Assembly (NCBI GenBank): GCA_022867625.1 | Contig: JALIFM010000004.1 | Coordinates: 62,001-126,000, forward strand | Direction: 5' to 3' | Length of the DNA: 64,000 nt | Source: Lachnospiraceae bacterium NSJ-143 | Lineage (GTDB): Bacteria; Bacillota; Clostridia; Lachnospirales; Anaerotignaceae | Part shown: one piece after another, positions 32,012 to 40,135 of the stretch | Layout: every line of letters starts with the position of its first letter | Position numbering within the stretch: the first letter of the stretch is position 1 | The notes under the pieces: model-generated | The model's input: only the letters and a program-made list of their open reading frames with translations | Databases searched by the model: none | Told to the model about the DNA's origin: nothing | Program-made: the position numbers and the translations under genes

Positions 32012-32177
32012 ATCTGTTCCCCGGCAATAAGTTTATAGATACACTATACAGTATTTATATTTCACTCTCACATATTTCAGGAACAACCGCAACTTAAGTA
32101 CGGCTGCATTGAGGCTTCTTTCGCCTATTTGATGATAGTATAACATAAACACCTCTTAATTGCCACAAAAGCGTTAT

Positions 32178-32534
32178 TTATTTGCCTGTATCTTTTTTAA
32201 AAAGCTCCATAATACCAATAAGCAGCAAAAATACGGCAAAGAGCTTTCTCAGCATGCTTCCGCTCAGCAGCATAGCCGCAAACGCTCCTGCGGCACATGC
32301 CGGTATGGCTGAAATAACCATTGGTTTCAAGACACTTTTTTCAATATTACCCTTTCTGTTATGGATAATAACTGCCGCCAGAGCAGAAGGTATAAAATAG
32401 ATTAAGTTTATTCCCTGAATCTGCTGCTGTGTGAAGTCCGTAAGAAATGTAAGCGCCGGTATCAGAAGTGTTCCGCCGCCTATTCCCATACCGCCAAATA
32501 TACCGGAAAACAGCCCCGCCAAGAAAAGTATCAT
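32178..32534 (-). CDS. TauE/SafE-like permease, second half
   Basis: A half-size protein of 118 residues with the repeat GLFSGIFGGMGIGGGTLLIPALTFL and three or four membrane segments. Full-length TauE/SafE proteins (about 250 residues, anion or sulfite/sulfoacetate export) contain two such repeats. It overlaps the gene before it by 4 bases, and the pair probably forms a heterodimer that equals one full protein. Confidence 0.82.
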   Translation of the reverse strand: MILFLAGLFSGIFGGMGIGGGTLLIPALTFLTDFTQQQIQGINLIYFIPSALAAVIIHNRKGNIEKSVLKPMVISAIPACAAGAFAAMLLSGSMLRKLFAVFLLLIGIMELFKKDTGK

Positions 32535-32884
32535 ATCATTATCATCCTAACCGCAGAAACAATCATAAAAATACCGAATATCCTGTGAATTATTTTGTTT
32601 GAAACTTTGCTGAGCAAAACAGCCCCTATTACGCCCCCTATTATTCCTCCAGCTGAGGTTATAAGGACACTTTTTATCATAATATCCGCCTTAAAAAGAT
32701 AAACCGCAGCCGAAACAACTGAAACCGGCAGTATCACCCCTACAGCTGTTGCGTGGCTCTTTTTGGCCTCCAGCCTGCCGTACTTTTCAAGGACATATAC
32801 TGCCGCAACACCGCCGCCGGAGCCGAAAACGCCGTTTACAAGCCCCGTAATCAGCCCAAATATCAAAGTCTTTTTCTTGTCCAT
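32531..32884 (-). CDS. TauE/SafE-like permease, first half
   Basis: 117 residues with GLITGLVNGVFGSGGGVAAVYVLEKYGRLEAKKSHATAVGVILPVSVVSAAVYL, the standard first repeat of TauE/SafE. It is coupled to the second-half gene by ATGA. The substrate is unknown. The start follows GGTGAAG. Confidence 0.82.
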   Translation of the reverse strand: MDKKKTLIFGLITGLVNGVFGSGGGVAAVYVLEKYGRLEAKKSHATAVGVILPVSVVSAAVYLFKADIMIKSVLITSAGGIIGGVIGAVLLSKVSNKIIHRIFGIFMIVSAVRMIMI

Positions 32885-33051
32885 ATCTTCACCCTAAAGT
32901 CTTATTTGAGCTTATTTTTACCTGATAAAAGAAAAATATTCCCATTCTTTAAGCATACACATACAGTTCTGAAAAAAACGTGTTTTCCTCTTTTTTCGAC
33001 ATCAACTTATGTGTTATACTGTTTAAAACTAAATTATTACCGGAGAATACA

Positions 33052-34815
33052 ATGAAAATACTGCTTACAGCCCTGAACGCCAAATATATACATTCTTCCT
33101 TAGCTCTGCGCTCATTAACCGAGTACTGCCACGGACTTGCAGGCGGCTTGCTCAATATAGAAACCGCTGAGTTTACAATTAACAATGAGAAAAGCTTTAT
33201 TCTAAGTGAAATTTACTCTAAATCACCTGATGTTATAGGCTTTTCCTGCTATATATGGAATATAAATATGATTCTTGATATCGCCTCAAACCTCAAAAAG
33301 GTAATGCCCAAAACAATTATTTTTCTTGGAGGCCCGGAAGTAAGCTTTGACAGCGATAAGCTCCTCAAAGATTATCCTTTTATTGATTTTATAATCCGCG
33401 GCGAGGGTGAAAAGGCTTTTTATAACACAGCAAGAAGGCTTGCGTCAGGAAGCACTGACCTTACTGACATAAAAGGCCTGACTTTCAGAAATGAAGGGGA
33501 AATTATAATTTCGCCTCCCGAAAATGAGCTTCCGCCTGACGAGATTCCATTTGCGTACAAAAGTCTTAATGACATGGAAAACAGGATTATATACTATGAG
33601 TCTCAGAGAGGCTGCCCGTATAACTGTCAGTTCTGCCTCTCCTCAATTGACGGTCATGTCCGTTTTCTGTCTGAACGCCGTACAAAAAGCGATTTGGACT
33701 TTTTCCTCAGCAACAATGTCAGACAGGTAAAATTTGTTGACAGAACATTTAACTGCAATAAAGAGCACGCCCATTTTATATGGCAGTACCTTATGCAAAA
33801 CGATAACGGCCAAACAAACTTCCACATGGAAATAGAGGCGCATATACTTGACGACAGCGAGATAGAATTTCTCCGCAGGGCCAGAAAGGGGCTTTTTCAG
33901 TTTGAAATAGGCGTACAGTCCACAAATACCGGAACGCTTGCCTGTGTAAGCCGAAGCAGTGATTTTGATACGCTCAAATCCAAGGTGCTTAAAATAAAAG
34001 AGGGAAAAAATATACATGTCCATCTTGACCTTATAGCCGGCCTTCCACACGAGGATTATGAGTCTTTTAAAAAATCCTTTAACGATGTTTATTCACTCAG
34101 GCCGGAACAGCTTCAGCTCGGATTCCTTAAGCTTCTCAAGGGCTCCGGCTTAAGGCGTGACGCCGAAAAATATGGAATTGTTTATGACGGCAAGGCGCCT
34201 TATGAGGTGCTTTACACAAAAGAAATTGACTTTACACATATGCTTAGGCTTAAGGCTATTGAGGAAATGGTGGAAACGTATTACAACTCGTTTAAGCTTA
34301 TTAACACAGAAAGATATGTATCACAGCTTTTTGACACTCCATTTGATATGTATGAGCAGCTGGCTGATTACTGGCGTAAAAACCTTTATCATACAGTAAA
34401 CCATTCCAAACAGGAGCTGTACAATATTTTTTATGATTTCTGCTCAGAAAACAAAAACACTGCCGGCCAAATTAGAACTGTAAAAGATTTGCTGAAATTT
34501 GATATGCTCCTTTCGGACAATATCAAAACTTTTCCGGACTTTGCTCAGGAAAATATATCTGATGAGCTTAAGAATAAGAAGCGGCGGTTTTTTAACACCC
34601 CGGAAAACATACATAAATATCTTCCGAAGCTTCTGTCATACACACCTGCACAGATTTCAAGAATGTGCCGTATAGAATATTTTGATTATGACGTATTTTC
34701 ATTTGCAAAACATGAAGCAACAGCCTTAAACAGAAGGCCCTGCTATGTGCTGTACAATTACTTTGACCGTGATATAATCACAAACCATTCCAGCTATTCA
34801 AAAATAGATATTTAA
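33052..34815 (+). CDS. B12-binding radical SAM protein (DUF4080)
   Basis: The N-terminal 130 residues form a cobalamin-binding-type Rossmann domain (MKILLTALNAKYIHSSLALRSL, IGFSCYIWNINM, FLGGPEVSFD). A radical SAM domain follows with the cluster motif RGCPYNCQFCLSS near residue 187. The C-terminal 200 residues belong to DUF4080. The reaction is unknown. Related proteins with this order methylate or rearrange unactivated carbons. The ATG at 33052 follows CCGGAG; more upstream codons lack a site. nth follows 12 bases downstream, so they form an operon. Confidence 0.9.
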   Translation: MKILLTALNAKYIHSSLALRSLTEYCHGLAGGLLNIETAEFTINNEKSFILSEIYSKSPDVIGFSCYIWNINMILDIASNLKKVMPKTIIFLGGPEVSFDSDKLLKDYPFIDFIIRGEGEKAFYNTARRLASGSTDLTDIKGLTFRNEGEIIISPPENELPPDEIPFAYKSLNDMENRIIYYESQRGCPYNCQFCLSSIDGHVRFLSERRTKSDLDFFLSNNVRQVKFVDRTFNCNKEHAHFIWQYLMQNDNGQTNFHMEIEAHILDDSEIEFLRRARKGLFQFEIGVQSTNTGTLACVSRSSDFDTLKSKVLKIKEGKNIHVHLDLIAGLPHEDYESFKKSFNDVYSLRPEQLQLGFLKLLKGSGLRRDAEKYGIVYDGKAPYEVLYTKEIDFTHMLRLKAIEEMVETYYNSFKLINTERYVSQLFDTPFDMYEQLADYWRKNLYHTVNHSKQELYNIFYDFCSENKNTAGQIRTVKDLLKFDMLLSDNIKTFPDFAQENISDELKNKKRRFFNTPENIHKYLPKLLSYTPAQISRMCRIEYFDYDVFSFAKHEATALNRRPCYVLYNYFDRDIITNHSSYSKIDI

Positions 34816-34827
34816 CAGGAGGAAATA

Positions 34828-35475
34828 ATGGACAGAGCAGAACGCGTAAAACAAATACTTGAGCTTTTGGATAAGAACTATGGCCCTGTCAAATGCTATC
34901 TGGACCACGAAAACGCATGGCAGCTTCTTATAGCCACAATTCTAAGCGCACAATGTACAGATGAGCGGGTAAATATAGTAACAAAAAACCTCTTTAAGAA
35001 ATATCCGTCTGTCAGAGCATTTGCAGAAGCTGAGCTTACGGAGCTTGAAACCGATATACACTCAACAGGCTTTTACCACAACAAGGCCAAGAATATTATT
35101 TCCTGCTGTCAGTCGCTGCTCTCGCTATATAATGGCGAAGTGCCAAGCGATATAAACAAGCTCACAGCTCTTGCCGGTGTGGGAAGAAAGACAGCTAATG
35201 TAATACGCGGAAACATTTTCGGTATACCCAGCATAGTGGTGGATACCCATGTAAAGAGAATCACAAAGCTCCTTGGCCTTACAGACAGCAGTGACCCCGT
35301 AAAGATTGAGCATGAGCTGATGGACATACTGCCTGAGGACCACTGGATAAGCTATAATATACAGATAATAGCCCATGGACGTAAAATATGCGTAGCAAGG
35401 AAGCCTAAGTGTGAGATATGCTTTTTATCTCATTTATGTCCCCATATCACACCTGTAATAAAATCAACTACATGA
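34828..35475 (+). CDS. nth: Endonuclease III
   Basis: This DNA glycosylase/AP lyase removes oxidised pyrimidines. The helix-hairpin-helix LAGVGRKTANVIRGN with its catalytic Lys (ILSAQCTDE for substrate entry), the Asp of VVDTHVKRI and the [4Fe-4S] cluster CVARKPKCEICFLSHLCP are all present. The length of 215 is normal. It starts after AGGAGG, 12 bases behind the radical SAM gene. Confidence 0.95.
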   Translation: MDRAERVKQILELLDKNYGPVKCYLDHENAWQLLIATILSAQCTDERVNIVTKNLFKKYPSVRAFAEAELTELETDIHSTGFYHNKAKNIISCCQSLLSLYNGEVPSDINKLTALAGVGRKTANVIRGNIFGIPSIVVDTHVKRITKLLGLTDSSDPVKIEHELMDILPEDHWISYNIQIIAHGRKICVARKPKCEICFLSHLCPHITPVIKSTT

Positions 35476-35510
35476 TAATGGCCGGATTTATCAATATCCG
35501 GCCATTATCA
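35473..35510. terminator. 15-bp perfect hairpin between nth and the next gene
   Basis: TGATAATGGCCGGAT and ATCCGGCCATTATCA pair perfectly around 8 bases between convergent genes. T-tracts are poor, but position and stability suggest termination in both directions. Confidence 0.65.
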
Positions 35511-35511
35511 G

Positions 35512-36036
35512 TCAATATCTCTGGTTAACATACCCGTCTATCAGCGATATCCTTGTACCTTCAGAAAACACGCCTTCGTCTCTAAGGCTTTTCAGTATCA
35601 GCTCATTAGTAGAATGAAGAATCATGCCATAGCAGTCCTTACAGACTATCTCGTAGAGCCTGCCTTTTAATGCCCTGCTCTTTACCTTTACAAAATATGC
35701 TTCCACACCGTTGTAATCAAGCATTTTAAGCACTTTCATTGTCGCCCTGTCTTTTTTTGAATAATAGTAATCAGCCTGATGCTGGTAATCACGTTTCATC
35801 TCATAATCAATGCCGTACTGTGTGCTTACCGACTTCATTTCTTTTGCCAGAGCGTTATAATACTGGTAATTATACAGGCCCTTTTCTATAGTATCTATAT
35901 ATTTAAACGGACCTATATCATTGTGCACAACAGCGTTATAATTCATCTGGAGAAATTCCCGCTTTGTCATATCGCCCTTCAGGTACTGGTCAATAAGCGA
36001 CTGCCTGTACCTGAAGTATTTTTGAATTTTATTCAT
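35512..36036 (-). CDS. Conserved clostridial protein of unknown function (DUF6648-like)
   Basis: 174 residues: FRYRQSLIDQYLKGDMTKREFLQMNYNAV and PFKYIDTIEKGLYNYQYYNALAKEM at the N-terminus recall what I know as DUF6648. The C-terminus (ALKGRLYEIVCKDCYGMILHSTNELILKSLRDEGVF) is beta-rich. It has no signal or membrane segment and I cannot suggest an activity. It is a single gene between the nth terminator and the DJ-1-like gene. Confidence 0.7.
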   Translation of the reverse strand: MNKIQKYFRYRQSLIDQYLKGDMTKREFLQMNYNAVVHNDIGPFKYIDTIEKGLYNYQYYNALAKEMKSVSTQYGIDYEMKRDYQHQADYYYSKKDRATMKVLKMLDYNGVEAYFVKVKSRALKGRLYEIVCKDCYGMILHSTNELILKSLRDEGVFSEGTRISLIDGYVNQRY

Positions 36037-36084
36037 GTTTCACACAACCTGACTATTTGTTTTAATTCTAAAGCATAAATGATA

Positions 36085-36636
36085 TCAGCTTTCATATACA
36101 ATACTTTCAATAACCTCTTTTGCAGAGCTTTCGCTTTCAAGGCTGGCAATAATCGTATACGCAAAATCAATAGCTGTACCCACTCCTCTTGAGGTAATAA
36201 TATTTCCATCTTTTACAACGTTTTGGTATATAACCTCCGCGCCATCCAGATATTTTTCAAAACCCGGATATGAGCATGCTTTCTTGCCCTTCAGTATCCC
36301 GAGTTTTCCCAAAACCATTGGGGCAGCGCATATAGCCGCAATAAGCCTGCCTGATTTATTAAAATCCAGAATCAAACTTTTAAGCTCCATGCAGTTTTCT
36401 AAACCGGTCGTTCCCGGCATACCTCCTGGAAGTATAACCGCGTCAAAATCCCTTAAAACTTTCTGGTCAAACAAAGAATCAGTGTTTATTTCTATCCCAT
36501 GAGCGCCCTTAACCACAGCACGGTCATGAATTGATACCATAACTGTTTCAATTCCTGCACGCCTGAGCAAATCAACCTGTGTAAGAGCCTCTACTTCCTC
36601 AAAACCGTCCGCAAAAAATACCGCAGCTTTTTTCAT
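36085..36636 (-). CDS. DJ-1/PfpI family protein (YajL-like)
   Basis: The fold is shown by KKAAVFFADGFEEVEALTQVDLLRRAG (with the conserved Glu), VILPGGMPGTTGLENC and the nucleophile elbow IAAICAAPMVLGKLG with its Cys. Members act as deglycases, chaperones or proteases; no one activity can be assigned. The ATG at 36636 follows GGAGGG; 15 upstream codons in frame lack a site. Confidence 0.9.
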   Translation of the reverse strand: MKKAAVFFADGFEEVEALTQVDLLRRAGIETVMVSIHDRAVVKGAHGIEINTDSLFDQKVLRDFDAVILPGGMPGTTGLENCMELKSLILDFNKSGRLIAAICAAPMVLGKLGILKGKKACSYPGFEKYLDGAEVIYQNVVKDGNIITSRGVGTAIDFAYTIIASLESESSAKEVIESIVYES

Positions 36637-36770
36637 ATAACAATCCCTCCATTCAAAACACATTAATGTTATTATATACAAAAATAATTATTAAAACAAT
36701 CTGTTGGAATGTTTAACTCATACCTGTCGGGATGTATAATATCTGAAAACACAGTATTGGAGGGCATAAT

Positions 36771-37241
36771 ATGGAAATAGAAAAAAAATTCCTTACAAAG
36801 CAAATACCTTTTGACATCAGCAAATTTCCACACACAGAAATAGAACAGAGCTATATATCCACAGACCCTGTTATACGAATCAGAAAAAGCGGCAATAGTT
36901 TTATCCTGACTGTCAAAGGCTCAGGTCATATATCGCGTGAAGAATATGAAATCCCTTTAAATGAAAAGCAGTACAATAATCTGGCAAAAAAATCAGATTC
37001 GGACACCATTTTAAAAACAAGATATTTTATTCCTCTTGGCTGCGGCCTTACAGCGGAAACAGACATATATCACGGACAATTAAACGGCCTGATTACCACT
37101 GAGGTAGAATTTAAAACATCAGCTGATGCAGAAAGCTTTGCAGCGCCACAATGGTTTGGGATTGATATTTCATTAGACAGCAGGTATAAAAACGCAAGCC
37201 TTGCAATAAATGGGCTGCCAAAAAACTTATATCAACAGTAA
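36771..37241 (+). CDS. CYTH domain protein (triphosphate tunnel family)
   Basis: MEIEKKFL gives the ExExK signature at the N-terminus. RIRKSGNSFILTVKG, EYEIPL and LTAETDIYHGQLNGLITTEVEFK are the strands that line the tunnel with Lys, Arg and Glu. Such enzymes cleave inorganic triphosphate or thiamine triphosphate or act as adenylate cyclases. At 156 residues it is a single-domain form. Substrate not predictable. Confidence 0.9.
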   Translation: MEIEKKFLTKQIPFDISKFPHTEIEQSYISTDPVIRIRKSGNSFILTVKGSGHISREEYEIPLNEKQYNNLAKKSDSDTILKTRYFIPLGCGLTAETDIYHGQLNGLITTEVEFKTSADAESFAAPQWFGIDISLDSRYKNASLAINGLPKNLYQQ

Positions 37242-37393
37242 AAACCATAATCTCACTCAAATATATATTTATCGCTGCTATATATCAATTTCACTTATCC
37301 TGTTTTAAATGCAACAAATTGAAACAAAATCATTATTATCACGCTGTTTTTTTATCGTCATAAAACAGCAGCAAACAACAAGATTTACGGCAT

Positions 37394-37513
37394 TTATCCA
37401 CAGAATACCTTTTTTTCGCCAGTATTTCGTCATGGTTTTGCTGTATTTTGGGATTAAACATCGGATTTTGTGGATAAAAAACCGTTGAAAATACATTTTA
37501 CCCCTTTTATAAT
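37394..37513 (+). promoter_or_regulatory. spo0A promoter with two perfect DnaA boxes
   Basis: TTATCCACA at 37394-37402 and its inverse TGTGGATAA at 37469-37477 are perfect DnaA boxes. The second ends 7 bases before the -35 TTGAAA (37485-37490), which is followed by a 17-base spacer and TATAAT (37508-37513). The rest of the gap (37242-37594) holds no gene. Confidence 0.65.
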
Positions 37514-37594
37514 CAGCAATATACGGAATTATTTTCCAAATAATTAGTATAAATAGTATATATCAACTAAAATTATTTAAACGGAGGGGTTATT

Positions 37595-38401
37595 TTGAAC
37601 CAAAATAAAATAAAAATTTCTATAGCTGATGATAACAAAGATTTTTGTGATATACTCAAAAATTTTCTCAATTCCAAGGAGGATATGGAGGTAGTTTCCG
37701 TATCGTTTGACGGGGTAGAGGCCTACGAAATGATTTGCGAAAAGCAGCCTGATGTTGCTATAATTGATGGAATCATGCCCCGCCTTGACGGCCTTGGTGT
37801 TTTGGACAAAATTAACCAGAACCATACTGAAAAACGGCCTGTCTGTATTATACTGTCAGCATTAAGCCAGGAGAAAATCTCTCAGCGGGCGTTTGAGCTT
37901 GGAGCTGACTATTATGTTGTTAAGCCTTTTGATATGGAATCCCTCGCTAACAGAATCCGCCAGTTCAGAAGTACATCAGCACCAAGGACAATAAACGCCG
38001 CTTTTATATCCCGCGGCAGTGAAAAACGGTTATTTGACAACTCTACTTATGACCTTGAAACAAAGGTAACAAATATCCTGCATGAAATAGGTGTGCCTGC
38101 ACATATACGAGGATACCATTATATGCGCGAGGCAATTATAATGAGTGTCAACGACATGGATGTACTTAACTATATTACAAAAGAGCTTTACCCTTCTATA
38201 GCCAAAAAGTGCAACACAACTCCATCACGTGTGGAAAGGGCTATACGCCACGCTATTGAGGTAGCATGGAACAGAGGAAAAATTGATGCAATCGACGAAA
38301 TATTCGGCTATACTATCAATAACCATAAGGGAAAGCCTACAAACAGCGAATTTATAGCCCTGATTGCCGACAGGCTGAGGCTGGAACAGAAAGCAAGCTA
38401 A
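37595..38401 (+). CDS. spo0A: Sporulation transcription factor Spo0A
   Basis: The N-terminal receiver domain carries ADDNKDF (acidic pocket), the phosphorylated Asp in [17 protein letters not shown] and the Lys in YYVVKPFD. The C-terminal DNA-binding domain has the recognition region [36 protein letters not shown]. At 268 residues it is normal. A TTG start follows GGAGGGG. Phosphorylated Spo0A switches the cell to sporulation. Two perfect DnaA boxes flank its promoter region. Confidence 0.97.
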   Translation: MNQNKIKISIADDNKDFCDILKNFLNSKEDMEVVSVSFDGVEAYEMICEKQPDVAIIDGIMPRLDGLGVLDKINQNHTEKRPVCIILSALSQEKISQRAFELGADYYVVKPFDMESLANRIRQFRSTSAPRTINAAFISRGSEKRLFDNSTYDLETKVTNILHEIGVPAHIRGYHYMREAIIMSVNDMDVLNYITKELYPSIAKKCNTTPSRVERAIRHAIEVAWNRGKIDAIDEIFGYTINNHKGKPTNSEFIALIADRLRLEQKAS

Positions 38402-38494
38402 AACGTTTGTTTAACTTTCTTTTTAATGAATGACAAGGAATCCAACAATTTTAAAACCATTTTTTAAGGCAAGCCAATCAAAGCTTAAACCGAC

Positions 38495-38549
38495 TAACCT
38501 CCTGATTAGTTGGGTGGAGTTTGCAACAGTCCACTTAATCAGGAGGTTA
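38495..38549 (+). terminator. Long hairpin after spo0A
   Basis: The outer arms TAACCTCCTGATTA and TAATCAGGAGGTTA are perfect (14 bp), with an inner GTGGA/TCCAC stem, and TTTTTAA follows. It contains AGGAGG within the stem. It lies 94 bases after the spo0A stop. The remainder of 38402-38708 shows no gene. Confidence 0.7.
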
Positions 38550-38708
38550 TTTTTAATGTTAAGCTATAATTTTTACATATTGAATAAATTTAATCCGGCA
38601 CACAATAACCTTTCTTTCTGTATATATATACCTGTACACAAGTCTTGACTTAAACCATGCCTCCGTATAAAATATAATTATCTACCCCCAAATATAAGGA
38701 GGCTAAAA

Positions 38709-39119
38709 ATGGACGACCTTAAATTGAAAGACAGAGCAAGCAGCCTGATGTTTAAATTTATTCAGGTTTTTGAAATCGTTGTATCGGTAATTATAACTGT
38801 TGTTATAATATTTATGATTTACAACCTTATTTCAAGTGTTATACAGTCAAATGTTTTAACAATGACATCTTCAGATTTTTCAAACTTTCTTTCCGCAGCT
38901 CTCACTCTCGTTGTAGGGCTTGAGTTTGTTAAGCTGCTATGCCAGCACACCCCCGAAAACCTTATAGAGGTCTTAATGCTGGCAATATCGCGGCAAATGG
39001 TTGTTGAGCATCTGGACACATTTCAAATGCTTTTAGGTGTTATATCAATAATCGGTCTTTTAGCCGCAAAAAAATATTTAACCGATTCCAAGGCTAAAAA
39101 GGCTAAAGACTGTGAGTAA
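38709..39119 (+). CDS. Small membrane protein, PsiE-like
   Basis: 136 residues with membrane segments near 20-45, 58-76 and 105-122. FVKLLCQHTPENLIEVLMLAISRQMVVEH between them recalls PsiE (phosphate-starvation-inducible) proteins, role unknown. A AAGGAGG site stands before the ATG. Single gene. Confidence 0.65.
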   Translation: MDDLKLKDRASSLMFKFIQVFEIVVSVIITVVIIFMIYNLISSVIQSNVLTMTSSDFSNFLSAALTLVVGLEFVKLLCQHTPENLIEVLMLAISRQMVVEHLDTFQMLLGVISIIGLLAAKKYLTDSKAKKAKDCE

Positions 39120-39260
39120 GGTTTTTCAAGCGCTGTAACCTAATTAATAACCTGTTTTGTACATATTTCAATTTACAGCAATATTTGGCTTAGATACAAC
39201 ATCGCACACAATTTAATACAAGTACGCAAAAAGACCGCTGCCTAAGCAACGGTCCATTTT

Positions 39261-39704
39261 TTATTGGAGCATCTGTTTTACATAACCACTTACCAGTTTG
39301 TTATCAGCACGGCCTTTGACCTTTGGCGTTACAACAGCCATTACCCTGCCCATATCCTTCATAGTAGCGGCACCTGTCTCCTGAACAGCCTGAGCGACTA
39401 TTCCTTTTATCTCTTCCTCACTCAACTGCTCTGGAAGATAACCAAGCAAAACTTCAATTTCTTTATTAAGATTGTCGATAAGTTCCTGACGTCCGCTTTT
39501 AACATAGTCCGGCATGGAATCACGGCGTTTTTTAAGCTCCTTTGATATAACATCAAGCACGCCTTCATCGTCAAGCTCAACTTTCTTGTCCTTTTCAATC
39601 TGGAGAATGCCTGAACGGATAAGCTGTACGGTGTTCTTCCTTACAGTATCCTTTTGCTTCATGGCATCCTTCATATCCTGAAGAAGTTTGTCTTTTAAAG
39701 ACAC
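39261..39704 (-). CDS. yqeY: GatB/YqeY domain protein
   Basis: The 147-residue sequence MSLKDKLLQDMKDAMKQKDTVRKNTVQLIRSGI and GYLPEQLSEEEIKGIVAQAVQETGAATMKDMGRVMAVVTPKVKGRADNKLVSGYVKQML is a full YqeY domain. It resembles the tRNA-binding tail of GatB. It follows rpsU, which is the conserved Firmicutes order. Its exact function is not known. Confidence 0.93.
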   Translation of the reverse strand: MSLKDKLLQDMKDAMKQKDTVRKNTVQLIRSGILQIEKDKKVELDDEGVLDVISKELKKRRDSMPDYVKSGRQELIDNLNKEIEVLLGYLPEQLSEEEIKGIVAQAVQETGAATMKDMGRVMAVVTPKVKGRADNKLVSGYVKQMLQ

Positions 39705-39731
39705 CTTTTACCATCTCAGCTTTCAATTCAA

Positions 39732-39908
39732 TTATTTGAATTTGCGTTTTCTTGCAGCCTCTGATTTCTTTTTACGCTTAACGCTTGGCTTGTCATAATG
39801 TTCTCTCTTACGAACTTCACCCATTATACCATCTCTGGCACAGTTTCTTTTAAAGCGACGAAGAGCACTATCCAAGGATTCATTTTCTTTTACTCTGACC
39901 TCTGACAT
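39732..39908 (-). CDS. rpsU: 30S ribosomal protein S21
   Basis: A 58-residue basic protein, [48 protein letters not shown], matches S21 along its length. S21 binds near the anti-Shine-Dalgarno end of 16S rRNA. It starts after GGAGGGA and precedes yqeY by 27 bases. Confidence 0.97.
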   Translation of the reverse strand: MSEVRVKENESLDSALRRFKRNCARDGIMGEVRKREHYDKPSVKRKKKSEAARKRKFK

Positions 39909-40135
39909 GAATTTCCCTCCCTCCGTGAGCTTAATTTCCTATGATGGGCGTTCGTACAATTACATATACTACCACACACCACATACTTTATGATTATACA
40001 CAAAAAGTTGTGTTACGTCAACACAAAAAATATTGTGCAGCTCAAAATTGTTAAAATTTATAACAATATTAAATTTTGGCACTGGTAATAACTGCCTATT
40101 TTATGCTATTCGACAATATAAGACTTCTTATCGCG

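Noticed and set aside
37305-37496. Minus-strand open frame of 63 codons upstream of spo0A
   Set aside because: No ribosome binding site or family match; the region is explained by the DnaA boxes and the spo0A promoter.
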